64,000 nucleotides of DNA, from contig NZ_CP054690.1 of the NCBI RefSeq assembly GCF_013348805.1, positions 2,232,001 through 2,296,000 on the forward strand, written 5' to 3'. A program made the position numbers and the translations under genes. Positions 8,064 through 16,961 of the stretch are shown one piece after another. Under the pieces are notes generated by a model that did no database searches, was not told where the DNA came from, and saw only the letters and a list, made by a program, of their open reading frames with translations. Each line of letters starts with the position of its first letter. Position 1 is the stretch's first letter. The stretch is from Rhodococcus sp. W8901 (GTDB lineage Bacteria > Actinomycetota > Actinomycetes > Mycobacteriales > Mycobacteriaceae).

Positions 8064-8945
8064 GTGAGCAAGAAGGCTGGGGCCGGGAAGCCCGGCAAGC
8101 GCGCGGGGCCGCCCGGTGGGCGCACCCCCGACGCCGGTGAGCTGACGGAGACCGGCACCGTCGCATCTGCGGCGCCGATGAAGAACAAGGACTACCGCCG
8201 GGAGCTCAAACCCCTCCACGCCGAGCTGGTGGCGATGCAGGAATGGGTCAAGGCGTCCGGCGCGAAGGTGTGCATCGTGTTCGAGGGCCGCGACACGGCC
8301 GGCAAGGGCGGCGTCATCAAGGCGATCACCGAGCGGGTCTCACCCCGGGTGTTCCGGGTGGTAGCCCTACCGGCGCCGACCGATCGTGAGAAGTCGCAGA
8401 TGTATGTTCAGCGATACATGCCGCACCTGCCCGCGGCCGGCGAGGTCGTCATCTTCGATCGCAGTTGGTACAACCGCGCGGGCATCGAGCGCGTCCTCGG
8501 CCTGTGCACCGAGGACCAGGCGCGGCAGTTCCTCCAGATCATTCCGACCGTGGAACGCGCGATCGTCGAGTCCGGCGTCATCCTGCTGAAGTACTGGCTG
8601 GAGGTTGGTCAGGACCAACAGACGCTCCGTCTGCAGAGTCGCATCGACGACCCGCGAAAGATCTGGAAGCTGTCCCGGATGGACCTGGAGTCGTACAGCC
8701 ACTGGTTCGATTACTCGCGGGCCAGGGACGAGATGTTCCGGTTCACCGACACCGGCTGGGCGCCGTGGTACGTCGCGCTCAACGACGACAAGAGACGCGG
8801 ACGCCTCAATGTGATCAGCCACCTGCTGAGTCAGGTTCCCTACGAGCCGCTGGAGCATCACGACGTCTCCTTGCCCGAACAGCAGAGCGCCGAGGGCTAC
8901 CGACCGCCCACCCAGCCGCTGCACTGGATTCCGACGCCGTTCTGA
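8064..8945 (+). CDS. ppk2: Polyphosphate kinase 2
   Basis: A class I, single-domain PPK2 of about 293 residues, which transfers phosphate between polyphosphate and nucleoside diphosphates (mostly making ATP or GTP from polyphosphate). Walker A is FEGRDTAGKGGVIK, the lid module follows, and Walker B is VIFDRSWYNRAG. The conserved WLEVGQDQQTLRLQSR and WKLSRMDLES blocks are present. The N-terminal 45 residues are a low-complexity Lys/Gly/Ala/Pro tail. GTG at 8064 has GAGGG 11 nt upstream; GTG at 8055 is an alternative 3 codons earlier. The gene lies 33 bp before a P-type ATPase gene. Polyphosphate-driven energy supply to the following transporters is an appealing but unproven idea. Confidence 0.9.
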   Translation: MSKKAGAGKPGKRAGPPGGRTPDAGELTETGTVASAAPMKNKDYRRELKPLHAELVAMQEWVKASGAKVCIVFEGRDTAGKGGVIKAITERVSPRVFRVVALPAPTDREKSQMYVQRYMPHLPAAGEVVIFDRSWYNRAGIERVLGLCTEDQARQFLQIIPTVERAIVESGVILLKYWLEVGQDQQTLRLQSRIDDPRKIWKLSRMDLESYSHWFDYSRARDEMFRFTDTGWAPWYVALNDDKRRGRLNVISHLLSQVPYEPLEHHDVSLPEQQSAEGYRPPTQPLHWIPTPF

Positions 8946-8978
8946 CATCCCCGAGTCACCGGGCAAGGAGGAGGCGCG

Positions 8979-11774
8979 ATGGCCACCGAACACCCCGTGC
9001 CCGATCGGGCGCAGGCCCCCACGGACGGGGAGCCCCGATCGGATTGGCACATCCGTGACGCCGACGCCGTCGTGTCGGCCCTGGGCTCCGACCGTCGTGC
9101 CGGACTGACGACCGCCGAGACCGATGCGCGGCGCGGGCGGTACGGCGTCAACGAGATCGCCTCCGAGCCCGCCCCGTCGATCTGGGCCGTGGCTCTGCTG
9201 CAGCTGAAGGATCCGATGAACCTGATGCTGGTGGCGGTGGTGATCGTCAGTCTGATCATCGGGGAGATCCCGACCGCGCTCGTGGTGGTGGCGCTGGTCG
9301 TCCTCAACATCGTGCTGGGCACGCAGCAGGAACTGAAAGCGCGAGCCAGCGTCGACGCCCTCGCCAGGATGCAGATTCCACAGGCGCGGGTCATCCGAGA
9401 CGGCACGCTGATCCAGCTGCCCGCACCGGATCTCGTCCCCGGCGACATCGTCGAACTCGAGGCCGGTGACCTTGTCCCGGCGGACGGCCGACTGCTGCGC
9501 TCGGCCACCCTGGAAACCCAGGAGGCGGCGCTGACGGGGGAGAGCGCGCCCGTCGCGAAGGATCCGCAGACACTCGATGCCGTGGATGTCCCACTCGGCG
9601 ATCGCAGCAACATCCTGTTCCAGAACACCTCCGTCACCCGTGGCACCGCGACGATGGTCGTGACGGAGACCGGCATGCGGACCGAGATGGGTCGGATCGC
9701 GTCGATGCTGTCGGCGATCGCTCCCGTCAAGTCTCCGCTGCAGCGAGAACTCGATTCGCTGACCAAGGTGCTCGGCATCATCGCGTGGGTTGCGGTGGCG
9801 ATCATCGTCGTCATCGGACTGCTGCGTGGACAGGACCTCACCACGGTCATGTTGCTCGGCATCTCGATGGGGGTGTCCGCGATCCCGACCGGTCTGCCGA
9901 CGTTCGTGCAGGCCATGCTGGCGTACGGCGCTCGCCGGCTGGCCGATGCGAAGGCGGTCGTCAAGAACCTCAGCGATGTCGAAACCCTCGGCGCCACAAG
10001 CGCGATCAACTCCGACAAGACCGGCACTCTGACGATGAACCAGATGACGGTCCGGTCGCTGTACTTCCACTGCCGGTGGTTCACGGTGGACGGCGAGGGC
10101 TACAGCAAGTCCGGGACTGTCGCGCACGTCGCGGGGGAGCCGGTTCCGGACTTCACGCTGCTGGCGTACGGGCTGTGTCTCGACAGCGATGCCACCGTCA
10201 CCGACAGCGGGGAGGTGGTCGGCGATCCGACCGAGGCCGCGCTGGTCGTCCTCGCGGCCAAGCTGGGGGTCGACGCCCCGAGCACCCGGCGCACGTATCC
10301 GCGGGTGGCGGAGGTTCCGTTCGATTCCGCGTACAAGTTCATGTCGACGTTCCACCATCTACCGGTCGACGGCGACACCCGGTTCGTCGAGCTCGTCAAG
10401 GGCGGACCGGACGTGGTTCTCGCGCGGTGCGGGTCCGCCTTCCGGCCGGGTCGGGAACTGGTTCCCCTCGACGACGTCCGCGACGAGATCACGGCTGCCA
10501 ACCGCGTGATGTCCGAAAAGGGCCTTCGTGTCCTGGCTTTCGCCGCCCGCATCCTCGACGGCCAGGAACGAGCGGTGGCCGACGATCCGATGGCGTTCGT
10601 CGAGGACCTCGTCTTCGTCGGCATGGTGGGCATCATCGACCCGCTGCGACCGGAGGCGATCGATGCCGTCCGCACAGCGCACACCGCGGGCATCGACGTC
10701 CGCATGATCACCGGCGACCACGCGGTGACCGCGTCCGCGATCGGCGCCGAACTCGGACTCGGGCCCGGGGCGATCGGCGGCGCCGAACTCCAGGCCATGA
10801 CCGATGAGGAACTTGCGGCCGCGCTGCCGGAGCTCCACGTCTTCGGCCGCGTCACACCGCAGGACAAGCTCCGTCTCGCGGGCGTCATGCAACAGGGCGG
10901 CGCGATCGTCGCGATGACCGGTGACGCGGTCAACGACGCCGCCGCGCTGAAGAAGGCCGACATCGGTGTCGCGATGGGGTCGGGCAGCGAGGTGACCAAA
11001 CAGGCCGGCAAGCTCATCCTCACCGACGACAACTTCGGGACCCTGGTCACCGCGATCCGTCTGGGCCGCAGCATCTACGACAAGATCGTGTCGTACATCC
11101 GCTACCAGATGTCCAAGCTGTTCTCCCTGGTGCTGCTGTTCCTGGTGGCCAGCGTGTTCGGGATCAACGACGGCGTCGCACTCACTCCGCTGATGGTGCT
11201 GTTCCAGCACTTCTTCATCACGCTGTTCCCGGTGATCGTCATCATGCAGGACCCGCCACCACCCAATCTGATGGACAAGCCGCCCCGGGACCCGGGCCGG
11301 CCGATCGCCAACAAGCGGTCGTTCGTGCAGTGGTTCGCGTACGGTGCTCTCCAATTCGCGGTCACCCTGGCGGCGATGCTCCTGGCCCCCGGATCGATGA
11401 GCCCGACCGAACCGAACGTCCCGATGACGATGGCGTTCGTCGTGCTGTCCTTCGGTTCCATTCTCGCCGGGCTGGTTCTGCGGCGTGATCCCGACTCCGG
11501 TCTCACCGCACCGATTCTCGGCGCGATCAAGATCCTGTCGATTCCGACCGTCGTGACGGTGCTCGCAGTCGAACTCGGCTTCCTCCAGGACCTTCTCACC
11601 ACCACGACGCTGACCGGCGGCCAGTGGCTCGCGTGTCTCGGGTGGTCGCTGATCGTCCCGGTCGTGATCGAGGCGGAGAAGGCGCTGCGGCGCCGTCGCC
11701 GACGGAGGTCGGCGCCGCCCGCACCGATTCCCGCGGCGGAGGTGGTCGCGCCGCAGCGCGCACATCTGCGTTGA
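8979..11774 (+). CDS. P-type cation ATPase with atypical transmembrane ion site
   Basis: A 931-residue P2-like ATPase. Order: N-terminal cation-ATPase domain (about 25-95), two helices, actuator domain with LTGES, helices 3-4, phosphorylation motif DKTGTLT with Asp346, nucleotide domain, hinge GDAVNDAAALKKADIGVAMG, and C-terminal helices ending in a run of arginines. The catalytic machinery is intact. The metal-binding elements are not canonical: helix 4 reads IPTGLP (Thr304) where calcium pumps have PEGLP, helix 5 lacks the usual Asn/Glu, and helix 6 reads FQHFFITLFPV instead of N-x-x-T-D. The transported ion cannot be assigned. A GGAGGAGG ribosome site precedes the ATG. It probably forms an operon with ppk2. 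Confidence 0.88.
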   Translation: MATEHPVPDRAQAPTDGEPRSDWHIRDADAVVSALGSDRRAGLTTAETDARRGRYGVNEIASEPAPSIWAVALLQLKDPMNLMLVAVVIVSLIIGEIPTALVVVALVVLNIVLGTQQELKARASVDALARMQIPQARVIRDGTLIQLPAPDLVPGDIVELEAGDLVPADGRLLRSATLETQEAALTGESAPVAKDPQTLDAVDVPLGDRSNILFQNTSVTRGTATMVVTETGMRTEMGRIASMLSAIAPVKSPLQRELDSLTKVLGIIAWVAVAIIVVIGLLRGQDLTTVMLLGISMGVSAIPTGLPTFVQAMLAYGARRLADAKAVVKNLSDVETLGATSAINSDKTGTLTMNQMTVRSLYFHCRWFTVDGEGYSKSGTVAHVAGEPVPDFTLLAYGLCLDSDATVTDSGEVVGDPTEAALVVLAAKLGVDAPSTRRTYPRVAEVPFDSAYKFMSTFHHLPVDGDTRFVELVKGGPDVVLARCGSAFRPGRELVPLDDVRDEITAANRVMSEKGLRVLAFAARILDGQERAVADDPMAFVEDLVFVGMVGIIDPLRPEAIDAVRTAHTAGIDVRMITGDHAVTASAIGAELGLGPGAIGGAELQAMTDEELAAALPELHVFGRVTPQDKLRLAGVMQQGGAIVAMTGDAVNDAAALKKADIGVAMGSGSEVTKQAGKLILTDDNFGTLVTAIRLGRSIYDKIVSYIRYQMSKLFSLVLLFLVASVFGINDGVALTPLMVLFQHFFITLFPVIVIMQDPPPPNLMDKPPRDPGRPIANKRSFVQWFAYGALQFAVTLAAMLLAPGSMSPTEPNVPMTMAFVVLSFGSILAGLVLRRDPDSGLTAPILGAIKILSIPTVVTVLAVELGFLQDLLTTTTLTGGQWLACLGWSLIVPVVIEAEKALRRRRRRRSAPPAPIPAAEVVAPQRAHLR

Positions 11775-11837
11775 TCCGCTTCTCGCGCCCGCCGACCGAT
11801 AGCCGCGAATCCCCGTGCCGGCAGCGGGTGTGGGGGC

Positions 11838-11843
11838 GATAAT
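11838..11843 (+). promoter_or_regulatory. Putative -10 element, leaderless SulP transcript
   Basis: GATAAT ends 6 nt before the ATG at 11850 and no Shine-Dalgarno sequence is seen, suggesting transcription starts at or near the start codon. The -35 region is not convincing. Confidence 0.4.
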
Positions 11844-11849
11844 TCGAGG

Positions 11850-13553
11850 ATGCCCTGGAGGGAGAGCCTCGGACGGCTACCCGGGGTGGCGACGGCCCGG
11901 GAGTACCAGCGCGGCTGGTTGCGCACCGACGTCACGGCCGGCCTCGTCCTCACCGCGCTGCTGATCCCGGCCGGCATGGGCTATGCGGAGGCCGCCGGAC
12001 TCCCCGCGTACGCCGGGCTGTACGCGACGATCGTGCCGCTGCTCGCCTACGCCGTTGTGGGCCCGTCGAAAATCCTTGTGCTCGGTCCTGATTCGTCGCT
12101 GGCGCCGTTGATCGCCGCGGCGGTGCTGCCGCTGGCGGCCGTCGGTGACCCGGAGAGCGCACTCGCCCTCGCCGGGGTACTCGCCATCCTGGTCGGGGCG
12201 ATCCTCATCATCGGTGGGTTCCTGCGTCTGGGCTTCGTGACCGAGCTGCTCTCGAAGCCCATCCGGCTCGGCTATCTGAACGCGATTGCGCTGATCGTCG
12301 TGGTCGGACAGTTGCCGAAACTGCTCGGTTTCTCCGTCGACGCGTCCGGCCTGCTGGGCGAGATCGCCGCCATCGGCACGTCGATTCTCGCGGGCGACAG
12401 CACCCCGGTCGCCGCCGCGGTGGGTATCGGTTCGTTCGCCGTCATCATGGCCTTCCGTCTGTGGCTGCCCCGCGTTCCCGGTGTCCTCGTCGCCGTCGTG
12501 GGATCGATCGCGCTCTCCGCGGCGATCGGACTCGACGAGGAGATCGGGATGGTCGGTGCGCTGCCCAAGGGGCTGCCGCTTCCGCAGTTCGGCGGCGTCG
12601 ACTGGCAGGACACACTGGCACTGATCGGTCCGGCCGCCGGCATCGCGCTCATCGCCTTCGCCGACACCGGCGTGCTGTCCCGGACGTTCGCGGCCCGCCG
12701 CGGTGAGGAAGTGAACGGCAGCACGGAGATGAAGGCGATCGGGGCGGCCAACGTGGCGAGCGGCCTGTTCGGCGGATTCCCGATCTCGGCCAGCGGTTCC
12801 CGGACCCCGGTGGCCGAGCAGAGCGGTGCGCACACGCAATTGGCGGGGGCGGTCGGAGCGGTGGCGGTGTTGGTGTTCGTGCTCGTCGCCCCCGGGATCA
12901 CCGCCTACCTGCCCGACGCCACCCTGGCAGCGGTGGTGATCGTCGCGGCGTCGGCGTTGATCGATGTGCGCGGGATGATCTCGATGTGGCACATGAGTCG
13001 GGTGGAGACCGGTCTCGCCGTCGCCGCGTTCCTCGGTGTCGCACTCGTGGGAGTGCTCCAGGGCATCCTGGTCGCGATCGGGCTGTCGTTCGTCGCGGTC
13101 GTCGCGCGGGCGTGGCAGCCGTACCGCACGGAATTGGTCGAGACGTCCGGGACCGGATTCCACGATGTCGCCCGGCATCCGGAAGGGCACCGCATCCCCG
13201 GTCTGGTGCTGGTCCGGTTCGATGCGCCACTGTTCTTCGCGAACGGCGGTATCTTCGACGACTACGTGCGGTCGGTCGTGGCGCGGGCGCAGACCCCGGT
13301 CGAATGGGTGGTGATCGCCGCCGAACCGATCACCGGTCTGGACACCACGGCCGTCGACGAACTCGTCGATCTCGACCGCTATCTCGAAGGTCGAGGCATT
13401 CGGTTGGCCTTCGCCGAGATGAAGGGGCCGATCAAGGACCGCCTCGTCCAGTTCGGTGTCGGCGATCGGTTCGATGCCACCCACTTCTACCCCACACTCG
13501 ACGCCGCGGTCGCCGATTTTCACCGGCGTGCACATCCGCGCGGAGGCACCTGA
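11850..13553 (+). CDS. SulP-family anion transporter with STAS domain
   Basis: A 567-residue inner-membrane transporter of the SLC26/SulP family (sulfate, bicarbonate or other anions). The start of the transport core is VTAGLVLTALLIPAGMGYAE, followed by AGLPAYAGLYATIVP, the classic SulP signature region; about 10-12 helices run to residue 430. Residues about 440-560 form a cytoplasmic STAS domain (LVLVRFDAPLFFANGGIFDD, then GLDTTAVDELVDL). The family uses a 7+7 inverted repeat fold. Substrate cannot be inferred; adjacent genes are ATPase, DUF2252 and a lipid kinase rather than sulfur genes. A second SulP protein (26148-27653) differs clearly in sequence, so this is not a recent duplication. 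Confidence 0.9.
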   Translation: MPWRESLGRLPGVATAREYQRGWLRTDVTAGLVLTALLIPAGMGYAEAAGLPAYAGLYATIVPLLAYAVVGPSKILVLGPDSSLAPLIAAAVLPLAAVGDPESALALAGVLAILVGAILIIGGFLRLGFVTELLSKPIRLGYLNAIALIVVVGQLPKLLGFSVDASGLLGEIAAIGTSILAGDSTPVAAAVGIGSFAVIMAFRLWLPRVPGVLVAVVGSIALSAAIGLDEEIGMVGALPKGLPLPQFGGVDWQDTLALIGPAAGIALIAFADTGVLSRTFAARRGEEVNGSTEMKAIGAANVASGLFGGFPISASGSRTPVAEQSGAHTQLAGAVGAVAVLVFVLVAPGITAYLPDATLAAVVIVAASALIDVRGMISMWHMSRVETGLAVAAFLGVALVGVLQGILVAIGLSFVAVVARAWQPYRTELVETSGTGFHDVARHPEGHRIPGLVLVRFDAPLFFANGGIFDDYVRSVVARAQTPVEWVVIAAEPITGLDTTAVDELVDLDRYLEGRGIRLAFAEMKGPIKDRLVQFGVGDRFDATHFYPTLDAAVADFHRRAHPRGGT

Positions 13554-13667
13554 CGCCGCGATGGAGCCGGAATCGGGAAACCGCCGCGGGCGCACCGAGG
13601 AGCGGCGGACAATATCTTCATCGCACCCGATGGTCGGGCCTCGACCCGCGCGGCAGGACGGTTCACC

Positions 13668-15083
13668 ATGCCGGACACCGACAGACAGCAACCTGGAGAG
13701 GCGACGCTCAGCCGGGCCGAGCGCGCCGAGCGTGGTCTGGCTGCCAGGCGCGCGACTCCGTTCTCGGCCCTCGCCGAATGCACGACGGGCGCTCGGCGCG
13801 ATCCGATCGGCCTGCTCGAGCAGCAGTCCGCGGCCCGCATCCCGGACCTCGTCCGGGTGCGGTACGGGCGCATGGCGAGCGGTCCGTTCGCCTTCTACCG
13901 TGGCTCCGCGCTGATCATGGCCGACGACCTGTCGAGCGCGCCCCGGACGGGACTGACTGTGCAGTTGTGCGGGGACGCGCACCTGAGCAACTTCGGGATC
14001 TTCGCCACCCCCGAACGGATGCAGGCGTTCGATATCAACGACTTCGACGAGACGTACCCGGGACCGTTCGAGTGGGACGTCAAGCGGCTCGTCGCGAGCC
14101 TCGCGGTGGCGGGCCGGGAGCGGGGGCTCGGCGGCAAGCAACGGACCAAGGTCGTCCGCGCGTGCGCCGCGGAGTACCGCGAAACCATGCTGCAGCAGGC
14201 GGAGCGGGGAAATCTCGCGGTCTGGTATTCGCACATCGAGCCCTCCGCCGAACTGGTCGCGCTCCGCGACGAACTCGACACCTCCTCGAAGAAGAACATG
14301 CGCAGAACGCTCGAGAAGTCGTGGCACCGGGACAGCGTCCACGCGCTGGCCAAACTGACCACGGAGGTGGACGGCCGCCGGCGGATCGTCAGCACGCCGC
14401 CGCTGATCGTGCCGATCGAGGAGGTCTTCGCCCAGGCGGACGCCCAGTCCCTCTTCGAGGAGCTGCGTGGACGGCTGGACGACTATCGGGAGACGTTGCA
14501 GGACAACCGGCGGGTGCTGCTGCGACAGTTCGAGTTCGTCCAGGCGGCCCGCAAGGTGGTCGGCGTGGGCAGCGTGGGAACCCAGGCGTGGATCCTGTTG
14601 CTGCAGGGCGTCGACGGTGACCCGCTGTTCCTGCAGGCGAAGGAGGCGCGGCCGTCGGTGCTCGCGAACTACGTGGACGGTCCGTCGTTCACGAACCAGG
14701 GGGAGCGCGTCGTGGCGGGACAGCGGTTGATGCAGGCCGCGAGCGACATCTTCCTCGGATGGCAGCGGGGGGCGGACCCGGACGGGGTGGTCCGGGACTT
14801 CTACGTGCGTCAACTGCGCGACGGCAAGGGCTCGGCGGTGGTCGAAGCGATGACGCCGTCGGGGATGGAACTGTACGGGCGGCTGTGCGGACGGGTACTG
14901 GCCTACGGCCACGCCCGCTCCGGGGACCGGATCGCGATCGCCGCCTACCTCGACGCCGGAAGCGAATTCGACAAGGCCGTCACCGAGTTCGCCGAGTCGT
15001 ACGCCGACCGGAACGCCCGCGACCACGCGGTCCTGCTCGAGGCCATCGACGAACGCCGTATCGCCGCACAGTTCGGGGTATGA
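13668..15083 (+). CDS. DUF2252 family protein, kinase-like fold
   Basis: A 471-residue soluble protein of the DUF2252 family. The diagnostic block is LCGDAHLSNFG near residue 102 followed by AFDINDFDETYPGPFEWD, resembling the catalytic HGD-x-H-x-x-N and metal-binding Asp elements of aminoglycoside phosphotransferases and other protein-kinase-like enzymes. A small-molecule kinase activity is therefore plausible, but no substrate is known. VRYGRMASGPFAFYRG near residue 65 is also characteristic. ATG at 13668; the preceding 114 bp contains an AATATC element but no firm promoter. It is followed 42 bp later by a lipid kinase gene on the same strand. Confidence 0.83.
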   Translation: MPDTDRQQPGEATLSRAERAERGLAARRATPFSALAECTTGARRDPIGLLEQQSAARIPDLVRVRYGRMASGPFAFYRGSALIMADDLSSAPRTGLTVQLCGDAHLSNFGIFATPERMQAFDINDFDETYPGPFEWDVKRLVASLAVAGRERGLGGKQRTKVVRACAAEYRETMLQQAERGNLAVWYSHIEPSAELVALRDELDTSSKKNMRRTLEKSWHRDSVHALAKLTTEVDGRRRIVSTPPLIVPIEEVFAQADAQSLFEELRGRLDDYRETLQDNRRVLLRQFEFVQAARKVVGVGSVGTQAWILLLQGVDGDPLFLQAKEARPSVLANYVDGPSFTNQGERVVAGQRLMQAASDIFLGWQRGADPDGVVRDFYVRQLRDGKGSAVVEAMTPSGMELYGRLCGRVLAYGHARSGDRIAIAAYLDAGSEFDKAVTEFAESYADRNARDHAVLLEAIDERRIAAQFGV

Positions 15084-15125
15084 CCAAAGTGCGCGGCGCA
15101 GTGTCCGATACCGATGAGGACTGAG

Positions 15126-16475
15126 ATGGGCAACGAGAACACGGACACCCGGCCGCGGGTTCGCCGATGGTGGGCCCGAGCCGCATTCGTGGCGGCATTC
15201 GGTGCGGCCGCAGCGCCGATCGCGTTCGCAGGGTTGTTCGGCACCGCCGCCGTGCTGGCGGTGGGCACCGGCGGCGTCGCGGCGACAGTGGCGGCGTCGT
15301 ACTGGTTTCTCACCAGTCACGGCGTGCTACGCGCGATCTCGTCGGTCCTGGTGGTGCTCGCGCCGATCGTCGTACTCGTCCTATTGCTCCGTGCCGATCT
15401 GCTGTGGGCGGTGGTGCTCTCGTGCGTGCTGCTGCTCGCGGCCGTCCTGTGCGCCCGCGCCGCGCTGGGGGAGCCCGAGAAGAACGCGATGCCCGAGTAC
15501 ACCGCCCCTGCCCCACGTCGGCCGTTCCTCCTGATGAATCCGCGCTCGGGCGGCGGCAAGGTGGCGAAGTTCGGTCTGCAGCGCAAGGCCGAAGACCTCG
15601 GGGCCGAGGTGATTCTGCTCGACGGACCGGAGAACGCCGACGTCGCCGCACTGGCGCGGCGGGCCGTCGAACGCGGCGCGGATCTGCTCGGTGTCGCCGG
15701 CGGCGACGGCACACAGGCCCTGGTGGCCGCCGTCGCGGCAGAGCACGACCTGCCGTTCCTGGTGATCAGTGCCGGAACCCGCAACCACTTCGCGCTGGAT
15801 CTCGGGCTGGACCGAGACGACCCTGCCACGTGCCTCGATGCGCTGGCCGACGGCGTCGAGGTGCGTGTCGATCTCGGATGGATGAACGGGCACCCGTTCG
15901 TCAACAACGCCTCGTTCGGGGTGTACGCGGAATTGGTGCAGAGCCCGGCCTACCGCGACGACAAGACGGGAACCGTGCTGGAGATGCTGCCCGAGCTGCT
16001 CGACAGCCATCGGGGCTACCTGCTGACGGTGGAGATCGGCGACGTCACGGTCGGCGGTCCACAGGCGGTCCTGGTGAGCAACGGCCCGTACCGCACCGGT
16101 GATCTCGTGGGTATGGGACGGCGAGAGCGCCTGGACGACGGTGTCCTGGGCGTGGTGACGATGTCGGTGAACAGTGCCCGGGAAGCCGTCGGTCTGCTGC
16201 AGGGCGCTCATGCGCGGGGGGTGAGCACGGCCCGCGCGGCCGAGGTCGTCGTCGACGCCGATCAGTCGGTGATACCGGTGGGCGTCGACGGAGAATCCCG
16301 GATGGTCCGCACCCCGGTTGTGTGCACCATCGCGCCCGCGGTGCTGCGGGTGCGTCTGCCGCGGCACCGGCCGGGTGCGCTTCCGAAGAAGCCGGGAATC
16401 GAACTGGCGCGCCTGTACCGGCTGACGGGCTGGCCGACCGGGTTCTCCCAGCGGAATCGGGTCCCGCGAGGGTGA
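15126..16475 (+). CDS. Membrane-anchored diacylglycerol kinase-like lipid kinase
   Basis: A 449-residue protein with two parts. Residues 1-115 are hydrophobic, with about three or four predicted helices. Residues from about 130 form a diacylglycerol kinase/sphingosine kinase/YegS-type catalytic domain: MNPRSGGGK (nucleotide loop), GGDGTQALVA (the GGDGT motif) and ISAGTRNHFALDLGL, followed by the beta-sandwich C-terminal domain. It should phosphorylate a membrane lipid using ATP. ATG at 15126 is chosen over ATG 15114 because GAGGA sits 5 nt before it. It is the last gene of the plus-strand block that starts with ppk2. Confidence 0.85.
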   Translation: MGNENTDTRPRVRRWWARAAFVAAFGAAAAPIAFAGLFGTAAVLAVGTGGVAATVAASYWFLTSHGVLRAISSVLVVLAPIVVLVLLLRADLLWAVVLSCVLLLAAVLCARAALGEPEKNAMPEYTAPAPRRPFLLMNPRSGGGKVAKFGLQRKAEDLGAEVILLDGPENADVAALARRAVERGADLLGVAGGDGTQALVAAVAAEHDLPFLVISAGTRNHFALDLGLDRDDPATCLDALADGVEVRVDLGWMNGHPFVNNASFGVYAELVQSPAYRDDKTGTVLEMLPELLDSHRGYLLTVEIGDVTVGGPQAVLVSNGPYRTGDLVGMGRRERLDDGVLGVVTMSVNSAREAVGLLQGAHARGVSTARAAEVVVDADQSVIPVGVDGESRMVRTPVVCTIAPAVLRVRLPRHRPGALPKKPGIELARLYRLTGWPTGFSQRNRVPRG

Positions 16476-16507
16476 CCCCTTCCGGCGGGCGCCGGTGGAA
16501 CCCGGGG

Positions 16508-16825
16508 CTATCGACCGACGAGTTCGAGCGCCAGCCGTACGTAGAGGTTCACTTCCTCCACGGCGTACAGGATGACGATCTCGGGACTGTCGCCGTGGTC
16601 GCTTCGCGCCACCAGGGTGATGCGGGGCGGCTCGGCGTCGGCGTGAAGCGCGAGATCGCTCCGCCGGCTTCGGCTCATGCGCTCGAATGCCTCGGCCCAC
16701 TCGGGGCTGATGTCGCCGCCGAGTTCGGCGTCGACACGGACGGTGTCGCCCGACACGGTCGAGACGACGTTGCTGACCTTGACCGGAGCCCACCGACGTT
16801 CGGTGGCCCGCGACTGCTGGCCCAT
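16508..16825 (-). CDS. Hypothetical protein (105 aa)
   Basis: A small soluble protein that I do not recognise. It has no signal peptide, cysteine or membrane segment. The N-terminal half is basic then acidic (GGDISPEWAEAFERMSRSRR); the C-terminal half alternates hydrophobic and charged residues (PRITLVARSDHGDSPEIVIL), suggesting a small alpha/beta fold. ATG at 16825 is preferred because GAGGG lies 6 nt upstream; a GTG at 16837 would add four residues. It is divergent from the hydrolase gene at 16962 and convergent with the lipid kinase gene. Codon use matches its neighbours, supporting a real gene. Confidence 0.6.
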   Translation of the reverse strand: MGQQSRATERRWAPVKVSNVVSTVSGDTVRVDAELGGDISPEWAEAFERMSRSRRSDLALHADAEPPRITLVARSDHGDSPEIVILYAVEEVNLYVRLALELVGR

Positions 16826-16910
16826 TGCCACCCTCACTTCTGATCAGGTTGACCCGTCACCATACCCAAACTGGGGACAAACGCATCTCCGCCGAAATCG
16901 ACCCCAAAAC

Positions 16911-16924
16911 TGGAACGCGTTCTA
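16911..16924. promoter_or_regulatory. KstR-type operator (TNNAACNNGTTNNA)
   Basis: TGGAACGCGTTCTA fits the cholesterol-catabolism repressor KstR consensus TNNAACNNGTTNNA at every fixed position and contains the palindrome GAACGCGTTC. It overlaps a -10-like TACTCT (16923-16928) and ends 37 nt before the ATG of the hydrolase gene, so repressor binding would block that promoter. Confidence 0.65.
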
Positions 16925-16961
16925 CTCTGGGCCTCTCGGTACATCATCGCGAGGGGGAGAC

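Noticed and set aside
7732-8166. Long N-terminal extension of the DUF6325 frame
   Set aside because: The extension crosses the divergent promoter and the ppk2 start and is Arg/Ser-rich. A GTG with a good ribosome site at 7731 gives the family N-terminus.
11877-15320. Open 1,147-codon frame on the minus strand
   Set aside because: It runs antisense through the SulP, DUF2252 and lipid kinase genes and has no recognisable motif.
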